64,000 nucleotides of DNA from Sclerodactyla briareus (Eukaryota; Echinodermata; Holothuroidea; Dendrochirotida; Sclerodactylidae), in the NCBI GenBank assembly GCA_026419785.1, contig JAODTK010004987.1, positions 186,001-250,000 of the forward strand, read 5' to 3'. Under the pieces are notes generated by a model. The model was not told the DNA's origin and searched no databases. It worked only from the letters and a program-made list of their open reading frames with translations. This document shows, one piece after another, positions 46,701-58,115 of the stretch (position 1 is the first letter of the stretch; every line of letters starts with the position of its first letter). The position numbers and the translations under genes were made by a program.

Positions 46701-49370
46701 TAACGCCGGGTAGAAAAACGCTATTGAAAATAGATGCACTTTTGCCATTCGATTTAAAATTTCCCTCTGTTTGAAACATGGGTAATCCTTCGACTTCGGC
46801 CCTAGTGGGGTCCAGAATTCCATCTGGGGCGCAACCTGGAATTAGTGCACTTCAGACGATTTCCAACACGATTATTGTTCGGTTAGACATTAATTGAATC
46901 AGTTTAGACGATCATCAAATTATGATTATCACTGTGAACCACCGCACACCCACTATAATAAAAGACCAGGGGCACGGTACACGTTCACAGGTTCAGTAAG
47001 TTGAGGCAGAACAACTTACACAGACTAAAGAAGGTTAGTGGATTTATGATTGCAGTTTATATGCACAACTTGATTCAGTACTGATGCGCGTGAAAATTCG
47101 GCCACCAAATCCATAATGGAAAAAAAACTTTTCATTTTCACTTTGCCCAAATTTCTTCCATTATTTCTCCGAATTTGGGTATTTCCCTTCGTGTTTTCAC
47201 TATCAAATTATCCAGCAACCCGGCCTGACCCAGTCTCGAATATTAGGACTGATTTGCCCTAAGTTGGTTCTGAACGCATCCGTGATATACTGTACAATCT
47301 TACTATATTGGGTATAGATTTACAATATCACGTAACTTGGGGTTGAAAAAATGAATGAAAATAAATGTTTGCCAATTAGCAATATACGGTGTATCTTCTA
47401 GACTTTATTTCATCCAAGGGCGAAGTCTTTGTAGGATCGTGACCCCCAACGTTTTGGAGTCCAGATTTTCCCCAATTATTGTCAATTTTTGCCTGGATTT
47501 TTCATCTCAGAATAACTTTGCGCTCTTCAAAGGGCTACGCAATTTGGTAAGTCTGAGCCAGAAGTCAAAGCAGTTCGGATTTACCATAATGAATTGTTAA
47601 CAAACTATGTAGCCCAGTTACTCTGTCGAGACTGGGGCGTAGCTCAAAATTTATTGGGTGAAGGTATTCTCGCCCTGCGAAATTAGTACGTGCCATGTGA
47701 TTTCATGTTGCAGAAAGAAAGGAAAATTAGAATCCGTCACTGAGGTCTAGATTAGTTTCACTCTGTCTGCAGACATTCCTGACTAGGCGAGGGGCTAACA
47801 TTTATTAGGACCCTGTGAGAGGGGTCTCAGGCAGTCAGGGTTTACCCGTCCCTTTGAAAAGTTTTTGGCTTTAGGTGCAAATTCATGCTCTAACATGTGA
47901 TTTCCTTTAGGTGCGATAATGTGCTGTCCACCAAGGGTAGTAAGTTCTCTTCTTTGGTTATTGTCCTGATCCTACCTTTCATGGGACCATCCTATTTGGG
48001 GTCTGGGGAAAAAGCCGGGAAGTCAGACCGGTTAGCCCATTCTGGAGAACCCAGGTCATAATTTTTCGTTTTGCCTCGTAGGCTCGTAGCCGTTTTCTTT
48101 CGGCGGAAATTTTGACTGAATATCACGAGGTAGTTCGAATTTCGCTGCAATTCATGAAGGTAAAACACACAAAAGTCGAAAGGTGACCTAAATTTCACAC
48201 GGTTTCCTGGTATATATAGTCTATGATTCAAAAATTGTTTCTCATCTTGCTAGAATTATACATTTCTTGCTCGGGTTTTGTTAACATAACATATTCATTA
48301 CATTACAATGTAGGGAAGCGATACGGCACACTCGTTTGCTGTCTCGTTTCGGATCATGGGTACGGCCTGTTTTCGTTAAAATGAAGTGCACGATATATAT
48401 TGTTCAAATTTGAGTGCATCGTCTATCGATTCCTTCAGCTTGCTAGAAATGCGTTCTCGAGTAAGCATTTTGTGAAATCTATTCCCAGAATTTACAAATA
48501 AATTGCACTCAAAATTGTTTTCACGGAATCTCATAGCTACCAAGACGGACGAAGTTTTTGCATATTTCTTGACATCGATAACTCACAACTCCCAAACTTG
48601 ACAAGATTGACAACCTTTTGCTCAATCATCGGGCTTTCGACGAGAGAAATCGGCATCTGCTGACATTGTGGGCCGTTTATCCAATTTGGCAGTTTGTATG
48701 CCTGAATTGGTCCTATTCTTTGCCCATGCGTTGCCTCGATCTGCAAACTTGTGCTTTTACTTCTATGATGTGTTGGAGCCGTCTGACTCCTCATCCGCCT
48801 CGTTTGCCAACGGAGACGGCCGCTTTCGTGTATAACAATTGACATGTTTTGGAATTACCTTTGTTTTCAGAAACAAAAGTATAGTCTCACTTATGTTTCT
48901 GAGTGAGAAACTGCATAAAGCTTTATATCGCTAGAGTATGCCTTCAAAATCATCGCTCATGACACTATAGAAGCAACAGTTACTGGTCGTCCTTGCGCGC
49001 GAGCGCTCAGAAATTTTGACATCGGGTTCGAATAAAAGTCCTGTGGTCTTTGTGACGCGCCTTCTCAATATTTTTTCAGCCCACACAGCAACCTAACGAT
49101 ACCGTGTGTGAACGGACATGTACTTTCCGTCTTCATCAGCTCAGAAGTGGGTGGGGGGGGGGGCATTCGATATGATGTCCCCTCACTTCGAAAAGTGGGG
49201 GGGGGGTGTCCCCCTGTCCCTCCCAGGATCGATGCACCTGATTCGATGTTTATTGTGCGAAGTTGCTTGAGCTGTGCTGCAATCAACTTGTTCAGTCACG
49301 CGTAAAGCTATGACCTCCACTACCCTTCCATCAGCTCATAAGGCTATGCGTGGCACGGGAGCGCACTCAT
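43731..49370. other. Unassigned DNA with G runs
   Basis: Two open frames of 147 codons (45398-45841 and 46223-46666) are present, but neither resembles a known protein or has supporting splice sites. G runs occur at about 44588-44597, 44784-44799, 46619-46629, 49150-49161 and 49197-49207. A TATA-like ACTATAATAAAAG at about 46949-46961, with a possible donor (AAG|GTTAGT) near 47035, is the only promoter-like arrangement and is weak. Confidence 0.4.
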
Positions 49371-49379
49371 GAAAGTTAC

Positions 49380-50137
49380 TATGATAGGAGTGCTGCCTTT
49401 GATACGGTTGACCACACTAGCTGATAATGCGCTTTGTTGTCCATGAAACTGCCCTCAAATGTTTTCTTCTGTATTTTACTTGGTGGTCTAGTCATGTGAG
49501 CGTATTCAGCCAGTAATCAATTATGAGTTTGGCGTGACGTAGGGACCTGTACTTGGTCCACTATTATAATTAACGTCGTACATATCCCCAATTGGCGAAA
49601 TTGCTCGCAAACATAATTCATATATATGATGATGATATTCAGTTGCATATCCCCTTCGACTTCGACTCCCCACAGTTATTTCAAAACTGAATTAACTCAA
49701 TACGTGTATTGCTGAATTTCGTGAGTGGATGTCTTCGAGTTATCCGGAGTTAAACTCAAAGACTTAGTTCTCCATAGCTTTTCCAGTTCACAACCGGAAC
49801 CCCCACCCCCCCCCCCCCCCCCTCTTTCTCTCTCTCATCGAGCTCACTGTTGGTACTTCGAAGGTACCCCAGAAGTTGTTATTCGCTAACCCGGGTTCTT
49901 TTTTAATTCACCATGAGTGTCAGCAGTCACGTTACCCACCTTCGCCGACAATTTTCAGACAAGAAACTTGTGGCATATCCGTCGACACATCGATACGCAT
50001 GTCACCATGCTGTGCATGCGTAAGTCATATCCTGACTACAGGATACTGCATGTACTTTTCACACAACTATCATCTCGTGACCTTGCCTGCTTGTAGCGAC
50101 TAAATAAATAAATAAATAAACAAATAAATAAATAAAT
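49380..50137 (+). pseudogene. Decayed LINE reverse transcriptase with (AAAT)n tail
   Basis: The order of reverse-transcriptase motifs is preserved but broken by stops and frame shifts. YDRSAAFDTVDHT (49380, motif A) comes first, then FGVT*GPVLGPLL (about 49528-49566, where a stop replaces Gln of GVPQGSVLGPLL), and TSYISPIGEIARKHNS. YDDDIQLHIPF (about 49625, in place of YADDTQLY) is next, followed by EFREWMSS...ELNSKT (about 49715) and MSVSSHVTHLRRQFS (49914). It ends in a TAAA/AAAT tail (50101-50137), the usual 3' end of such elements. The family is L2/CR1-like by motif. It is dead, truncated at the 5' end and internally deleted. Confidence 0.88.
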
Positions 50138-50399
50138 GTATACAAGGGCTCGAACAAATTAGCTCCAACATACCTTCTTGTGCCCCTAAGAAAGTATGTT
50201 CCATCTCTGCCTGAAATTTGTAGAACTGTTCTAGCAATGTTTCACTTTCGGGGAATGGAACAGGTTGGCCGCCAATATCAAGTCTTCTGAAACTGTGGAC
50301 GGTTTACGAGGCTACTCAAATCTGATCTTTATATGCCATAATAATTGTACGCGCTATGGTATACCAGTGTATAATTTCCAATACTCGTCATTATTAATA

Positions 50400-50890
50400 T
50401 GTGAGGAACTGCGAAATGCTTCTTCTCTCCTACGAATCAGGTTGGATTACTGTCATAATCGGCCAGTGTTATTGTGGACTATTGCTACCAACGGGTTCAG
50501 GGGTATAAGGTCAAAGGGGCAAATTGAGCTATTATATATATACATTAAGAAAGTTGTGGGAATTAAAAAAAAAAAAAAAGTCTCCAAAATATCATGTTGT
50601 ATTTCCATGATAATTGGACAGTGTTATGATGGACTAGTGCTACCTACTATGTGGTCAGTGGTTTTAGTTGATGAAGGGGCATAATAACCCCAGTAAAAGA
50701 AATAAATGCGAAACTATACAAAAATGTTTCTCCTTCTACATGTTAGGTTGGAATAATTCAATACTTGGACAGTGGTATCATGAACTAATGGTACCTGTGC
50801 TGAAGGAATTTAGGTCAAACTGGTAATTAAAGGTAAAACTGAGCTATTATGTGAAAAGATAGATCAAGATCCTCCTACAGATTAAACATG
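50400..50890 (+). repeat. Tandem repeat of ~165-bp units, about three copies
   Basis: Units near 50420, 50580 and 50735 share 'ctcctac.aatcaggttgg', 'ggacagtgttatgatggact', 'aggggcataa' or 'aggggcaaattgagctatta', and 'tgtgaa'. The unit resembles parts of the GGTCAAGG-type family. An A run is at 50565-50579. Confidence 0.6.
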
Positions 50891-53723
50891 TGGTGGTCAC
50901 GTTAACCCTTGACGACTGTATGAAGATTACACACTCAATAGCACGAATCAATCCACAACATTTGTATCGCTCCGGGGCATCCGTTGCTGGCACTGATTTA
51001 TCTTTGGTAAGACCATGGATCCTTTCTACAAATGCAGGTCGGAGCATCAGTACTTTCCCAAGGCATGTATCTTATAGACTACATTATACAACGGATGCAC
51101 ACATGTATCGAATTCAACGCTCCGGTGCTGTCGTTATTCAATTATCGCTTTAGGCCCTTAGGTTATACGTAGATTAGAGGATGTAAAGAAAGCTGTTTCA
51201 ATGAAAACGTATAATACCCAAGTGGAACGACGTATATTATTCCGTAGTGTTGTGTAACATCTCACGCTGAATGCGTCCCGCCACTTAATCAGGAATAGGT
51301 AGTTACTCCTACAACTGCGGTAGTCATCTGGTTGATCACTATGACATCGGTTAATTAAATAATATGATAAAAAAATTGAGAAAAAAATCCCGCTTCTTTT
51401 TCGAAAGATTAAAGGCCAATGGGCATGTAACAAATTTGATTCAAACCAGGACGGGTGAAAAGAGGTCGTCATATTGAAACAAGCCAGATTTTGCCTTGTT
51501 GAGATATTTCAATTTACTTTTAGGAAATTGGAAAAAGATGTGACACTACATTGAATGCTGCATTTTTTGCGCCTTGATAAACGAAAGACGAAGAAAGGTA
51601 TGCACTTATATAGAATTGAATGATAGTTTTCTCTAATGTTATGTGAAAGATTGTGTAGGACTTTTTTCGAATCTTATTCATAGTTTGTTTTGTACAAGAT
51701 TTCTTAAATTACATGTTTTATATTGACGTTTTATCATAGGAGATCCTGCGGTACTCCCCATGATGTCACAGGGCCAATTTTGCAATAGCTGATTGAGCCT
51801 TATCGGTGCTCTAGAATTGGGTGAACTTCGGTCTGGGGTTTCGGCTATCACAATAAAATAAATATTATATAGGGGTGGGGTTGTGGAATATTCCCAGGTG
51901 AAGTCTGGTGCTACAATGGCTATTTCTTGCAGTATAATTAGTGCCAGGATGAAATGTACGTATAGATTAGAACTACTGGGGGAGGGGGTGGGGGAGGGGG
52001 GTTCGGGAAGGGAGGGGAGGTGGGTGCATGAGCTAATGAAATCACCCAGTCTCACAATCTTCACGCTGTTGGCCAAGCGAATGGCAACGATACGGGCTAC
52101 GGACACTATTGATATGCTAACCCTATACGCTGGTCTTCATGTCAACTCGCCTGATAAACCCCAGCAAACCTTGAGTTCTCTCAATTCGTACGGGGGTTGT
52201 CATGTTTTGCATGATCGCCTTTGTGGCCCAGCTGTTAAATTCATTTTCCTATTAACGAAGGTATGTTGGGCTATTCTCAAACGAAAGTGAGATTTCTTTT
52301 GGCCGGCTTACTCTCTTATATTTACTAAATGGTGATTCAGCGTAGTAACATTCAAGACAATATAGTTGGAATTGCCTCCTCTGTTCAGCATACTAAAAGC
52401 AGTTGAAACCACACCAGCGTCTCCAACGATCATCCAACTAGTTTAAATGGGAATCTATGGTTGGTGCATTACTTCAATTCTATCGAGTCTATTCGCAGAG
52501 ACAACTATCGGCGAGAAGCAAATAGCACATCACCCAGAGACAGGAATGTGCTCTAGGTACAGGGAGTTTTGAGACATCCTTCATGTCAAACTTGCCGAGG
52601 ACACTCGTCGGTGAATGCGATTGAAGTGTGTGTTTGTGTGTCTTTGTGTGTATGTGCCTTTGCATTATTTGCGAATCATACGGTTGATGAGGTACTATAT
52701 GTCAGGAGCTCATTGCAAACACCATTGACTTTGGTCCACACTCCAATATAATGACTTCAAGTGAAGGGTGGAGAGAAGACACGAACCCTGTGAACTCCAT
52801 ACTCAACCCCAACGTGACTTGACACAAATCTCGCAACAGAATGATTGTGTTTTATCTGTCGAACAGAACCCGAACCACGAGAACGCTGCACATTTTATTC
52901 CATGCAAATCCAGGCGACTGCGGAGGATTCCGTGATGCAGGATATCAAATGAGGCACTGAGGTCCAGCATTACGAGAATTGCTCGTTCGTTTCTGTCTGA
53001 ACTGACAGAGGATCGAATATCACTTTCAGGCGTGCAGTTTCAATCGGATGATTCAATAGGCTGACTGCTTACGTTCTTCTGATAATGTGCTGACAAACAT
53101 AGACACACATACATTCGTGACTGCATAGATTCCTTTTGCCTTTGCCAGAAACAAAAGACGATTTTTTTTTCAATACATCAAATTCGTTTTGTACCATTGG
53201 AATACAGTATGTAGGTTATGTTCATCGATGACATCCATTACGTTTAGGAATTACCCGACGTTTAGTGTCAGAAGCACCTAAGATGCCATATTAGCCAGAG
53301 CCACGATACAAGTTCAACAGCGATTGTCTCGAATCTCGATTCCATTACACTCAGTATTTCCTGTATATGTAGCGCCCACATGTTGCATTCGTCGCTACGC
53401 CAGCCGACTCAAGTTAGCAACACATCCAAGAGGTGGCACACTGTTCATCAATTACTGCGATAAACATGTAATACCTCGAGTAATAAGACGTTTATTTTAC
53501 CCCTCCTCAATGAAAAGCATTATTTTGGAAAATGTATGGCAAAGTAATTTTGCCTTGTCCTGAAGTAGCCGAGGGATTTAGTCGTTTTCAAACGTTGAAT
53601 ATTTAACTGCTGGCATTGATTAGTTACTCTAAGGTTTCATAGAGTCGAGAGAACTCCCAGTAGTTTGCTTAGAAACGAAAGACTTCAGAACGACACAATT
53701 ACCCGAATCTATTTCCGCTCTCT
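50890..53723. other. Unassigned DNA
   Basis: No exon or element recognised. A G-rich stretch lies at 51980-52025 and a short GT-rich tract at about 52628-52655. Confidence 0.5.
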
Positions 53724-53885
53724 GTCATCAACAGAGTTGTGATCAACACCGGTGTCGACACCAACGAATGCCGGTGTTAGCTCCGACACCGGTGTCGACA
53801 CCCCATACACTTTGTATGCAAAGTCTGTTGGAGGGCCGGTGTTGGTGTCGGGACTCTTGGTGTCGTGCACAACCCTGGTCATCAA
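53724..53885. mobile_element. Non-autonomous hAT element (MITE), 146 bp, with 8-bp target duplication
   Basis: The element spans 53732-53877. Its ends are terminal inverted repeats: left CAGAGTTGTGATCAACACC, right complement CCAGGGTTGTGCACGACACC, which match at most positions. It is flanked on both sides by the identical octamer GTCATCAA (53724-53731 and 53878-53885). An 8-bp target duplication and CAG(A/G)G ends are established hallmarks of the hAT superfamily. The interior has the 12-bp palindromes GGTGTCGACACC (53751-53762 and 53791-53802) and GACACCGGTGTC (53785-53796). There is no coding capacity. Confidence 0.88.
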
Positions 53886-54740
53886 ATTAGCGTAACTGAA
53901 TGAAACCCTAGCTCTCAGGGTATTGTAACAATAGGAATCCCATCTTGCTAATTAACGCTCGTTCGGATCTATTATTTCTTAAAACCTAATTGAAACATTG
54001 CGATGACCGCAGATATGAAGGTATGAATAAAAAAAATCTCTGCCATCGACGTAATGGTAATTAATTCAGCAAGTTAGTCCTGATTCGAATATGATGGAGT
54101 CATAACAATATCATGGGAAACCATGACGATATTGGTTGCCGTTTTGCCGCGGTTTGGGGAAGAAATATATCACTCTAAACATATAGCTGAATGATATATT
54201 ATTCGTCACTGCGAGCCTGGATTCACTCAACAATATCTCGGCCTATGAGGTTTTCAAGTGAGTCGCGCCATTACCAAGGTTGGGTAAAAGCGGTACAAAT
54301 CGAGGCACATAAACAATATACAAATCAAACTGGCACCTGGTAAACATCTCGCATTAATCGTCGGTCGATTCCGTCTGTTGTTCGCAATGTCATCTTAATT
54401 TCAATGTCATCTCGTGGTTACACCAGTGTTCATCGTGGGTCTCGCAAGCCACGCAGATAAACAGTTGTCAGTTTGTGACATTTTGGTTCATTGCTGTTTT
54501 CGGAACGACAATAAACCAAACAATAATTTCTTATAAAGCTATTGATGTAATCATTCAGTTTGTTTCAATCCAGCCATATATGTGGTTACTCTCTTCATTA
54601 GGCAAGAAAGCTCATCAGCTCAATTGCTTATGTGAGATTGATTCAATTTGATTCGAATTCTAAACGGGTTCAGTAACAAGTCACGTTCATCTAGGAACCC
54701 TGGTCGTATTGATCATGGATAAGCACTAGCGATAACTCAC
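53886..54740. other. Unassigned DNA
   Basis: Nothing recognised. Confidence 0.5.
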
Positions 54741-55150
54741 AATCTCTTCTCGATTATTGCTCAGATGATATCGAGGCAGGGGTGTAACCAATCTCAACCT
54801 GCCCCCGGGATCGTCATTTAGGTTTCCACCGGAAGGACAATGAGTGAAATCCAGAATTCGACCCCTTCTCTCCGAATCTGGAGGAGCGGAAGTTCAAGTT
54901 CAAAGTGACTACTCAGACCGACAGACAAGACGAGACAAATATCCCGTAACAAACCCCAGTAAACCCAGGAATTCACACTGCATAACATCGGAACCATGAA
55001 GTGAAAACCGATACCTAGGGGAAAACGCCCGTGACTGCTGGAATCGAACCCGAAATGTTTGCTGACAAAGCGTTGACAAAGCATTGGTTAACGGTCTATC
55101 TTTCAATAGGTTTGTCTTGTCTGGTATGATGCGAACACCAACTATTGTCA
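54740..55150 (-). mobile_element. Possible tRNA-derived SINE
   Basis: On the minus strand, GGGTTCGATTCCAGC (complement of about 55032-55046) has the B-box/T-arm form of a tRNA promoter. It is preceded by 'ccgttaaccaatgctttgtc'. It is followed by 'ggcgttttcccctaggtatc', 'cttcatggttccgatgttat' and 'ttcctgggtttactggggtt', which look like a SINE body. I could not place an A box or a clear tail. An alternative is chance similarity or a decayed tRNA pseudogene. Confidence 0.35.
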
Positions 55151-57190
55151 TCAATTATTAGGATAAGATCACACTATTGCTAGAAAACACCAAGAACAAC
55201 TTAATTGCCACGTAGTGAACTAGAAGCATCTCCAATCTGGAAGGGTTCTTAAGTAAAAGGACTATCTGGCGACATCGTTATCAGCAGCTGTACGGTCTAT
55301 ATTTTTTCAATCCACTGGTTATGATCGCGTGTGATAGTTGGTCTGTACCTCCACGAAATCATAAACTGGAAACCAATAAATTGTTAGAAGAATAATGGGA
55401 CACCTTGAGTCGTGATTGCGCCTCCTGTAAAGTAGGACAGGAAAGATGTTGCATAAGCCTTGAGTTCACCCGCAGTTATCTTTACAATACATTATCAGCT
55501 TTGCGCTGACAACTTCCCAGCTTGTCAATGTTACAAGGCTTTGTATTGATCCCAGTGTGGGGAGTTATATTCCAAAAGGAACAGACCATTGACTCATCAG
55601 CAATGCCTTTTGTTTTCGGCATCGCAGTCATTAAGATGTCTACGGATCAGATTGAGATCTTGTGAGCTCCACCAAATAATTGTTTATATGAGTTGACTTT
55701 GAGAGCTTTGATGTGGTAGTTACTCCAAGACAGGAATGTTTGTTCTTCACTAGTTGCTTTCATGATACAGTTCATAGCTAAATGGACCATACACTCGCTT
55801 ATAATAGGTCATAATATTCTTTGTCTCTAATAAGATGACTATCATTTGTTTCGATTCCGTCAATTTGGTCAGATATGTCCGGCGTCAGCGTTAGCGCAAT
55901 AGCATTCTAACGCATCACATGGATGACCCCACCTTGCACACCTGTCGTGAAGAAAACTCGGTCGGTTTTGAAAGTACGCATCACCGGCTGATTAGTTGTA
56001 ATGTCTACGCTTCTGTTGCGGAGTGCCCCAGCCGTCAAGGACGGGACGGGAGGTTCAGGACAGGTAAAAATGATTTTTGCTGATCATCCAATTTTGGAAA
56101 ATGATTGCCCACGTCAGCAAATTGATAAACTGACACTAACAGTGCCTAACAGCTCCTGAACCAGACATCTGCATGGCAGTTATCCCCTGGAGACGGGGCG
56201 CCAGCTGGTTAAATGCGTCATATCACTATAAGTATGTTATTTATTGGATTTTTTCCTAGTGTCAACGTCTGCCAAATGACCAATGACAACAAGCACTTAT
56301 TCCATGGTCGACCTCAACATCGTTATCCTCCAATGAAGCGGGTGCAACGCAGACAAGGTTCCTAAATTGTCGACCTGACGAACTAAAGTCGATCTCGGCG
56401 CGTATCCGTAGGAAGGCAGTCAGTCTAAGCTTGCTACGAATGTTTCACAATAAGAGAAGCATTAACAGGCTGGACACCGTTCATTTCTCGAAGTCTCTCA
56501 TTTGTACAGCAGATTGATTTGCCTAGACTGTCATGATCTATTTCCCACACAGGGAACGGATAAAAATCGACGCATTTGCGGCTCTCACTTTTGGATTCTT
56601 ACTAACACGGGGGCCCTGTGTGCATGGAACTGTCATGAATATCAACCATACTTATATCAAATGGCCCACTGATTTCTTGTCAGGGATTTAATACGTATAG
56701 GGGCTTCCACACGGGAGATTGGGCAGGGGATGGAATAATGTGTTCACCTACCTGGGGAGGGAATAATGTGTTTACCTATTATTAAGTTACTGCTGAAGAT
56801 GATGTATTCTGTTTCGACTAGAATATGTTGAGCATGGCCTCAGCATCTTTATCGTTCATGCCTAGCATTACACGATCTTAGGCTTCCATTATATGGGGAC
56901 TGCTGACGTGAGGCGTTGTGAGCTGTTCTGACATATCAATCTCGCATCAGACACTCAGTTTATACATCAAAAGGCGTGTAGATGAGGAACATCCTTGTCT
57001 CACACAATTATCTTAAAAAAGGAGATCGTTCAAACCCAGCGAATAACAGACTTGTGTATTCCCGCCTTTATCCCATGTAAGCGATATAAAACTATAGTAC
57101 ATGCAACTATGAGTCATTATGAAAGTTATTCAGTCTTAAATAATTAGTAACAAGATATTCCGAGTGGTCGCTCATGTGAGACTAGCCCTC
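55150..57190. other. Unassigned DNA
   Basis: Nothing recognised except about 90 bases at 56215-56300 that resemble 63310-63400 ('agtatgttatttattgga', 'tgccaaatgaccaatg' against 'tgtcaaatgactaatg'). Confidence 0.5.
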
Positions 57191-58115
57191 ACTGATTTTT
57201 GTTGTTTTGACAGGCAAGATCGAACGAAAGATTTGTTAATTAGGACTTCAGAAAGCTTTCGACCACGTACCTCACAAAAGACATTGTAGGGATCACACGA
57301 GCCTACTGAAAAATGGATAACCAATGTTCTCACAAAATAATCGCAGCACTGGTTCTTGAAGTTTAACATCTACAAAGTATATCGTTAGGCTCAATAGGGT
57401 GCCATGGAAAGACTGCCAAATGAAATTCATTATTGATAATTGTTATTCTACGCATATTACGCATTAGAGAAATGACCTTGAACATATGAATTACAGGCTA
57501 CTAGAAACGTAGAAGCCATGTTTACTTAGTGGTAAGAGGCTACATTGAACATAGACAAACATCACCGTTTTTCTAGGATTGCTGTGGAGAATATTGTATA
57601 GATGCCCCCCAGCAGTTGAGCAGCCACGCCCAAATGGTGTGCCATTAGTTAAGACCCGTATCATTGGACTAAGAAGAAGATTTGAAGCCTTCCGTGGGAG
57701 AGATGCGATATTCGAGGATTCGTCCGCGAGAATCATACCAGAAATAATCGTAACAGAAATAACATCAATGATACAAAGCGTGGATATGAGTCTCTGGAGG
57801 AGCACTGTGTAGTTTCCAGGCTTACGCTACTTACAAGACAATCCAACATACTGCTGCTATTAACACTGATCACTTTCGTCGCGTACACAGGAATGTAAAG
57901 TAGCTACTCGTGAATCTACATCTACTTCTTTCTCTCACTCTTTCATTTCCCGAAGAAGGTTTGAATTCTCCATAATACGGGAAACCATTGTAGAATGGAA
58001 TCTGCTGCCTAAGAATACTAGGTAAGTCCCTTCATCCGATAGTTTCGAGTCGAAGTTGAACGATATGCAGCCGTCTGTTCTACTAAGAGAGACCCATTAA
58101 CGTTTTGCAATGAGT
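57190..58115 (+). pseudogene. Decayed LINE ORF2 (reverse transcriptase to C-terminus)
   Basis: Recognisable pieces lie in co-linear order but in shifting frames. GLQKAFDHVPHK (57243-57280) corresponds to motif A (xLQKAFDxVPHK). KWITNVLTK (about 57310-57337) follows. The catalytic motif region is missing. TSMIQSVDM and, after a shift, ESLEEHCVVSRLTLL (about 57745-57830) are the SLxWxSLEERR...RLTLLYKI region. YKTIQHTAAI (about 57830-57860), then ETIVEWNLLPKN (about 57980-58017), and SSDSFESKLNDMQP (about 58035-58078) give the usual C-terminus. It is dead, with stops and internal deletions, and is a CR1/L2/Jockey-type element. Confidence 0.82.
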
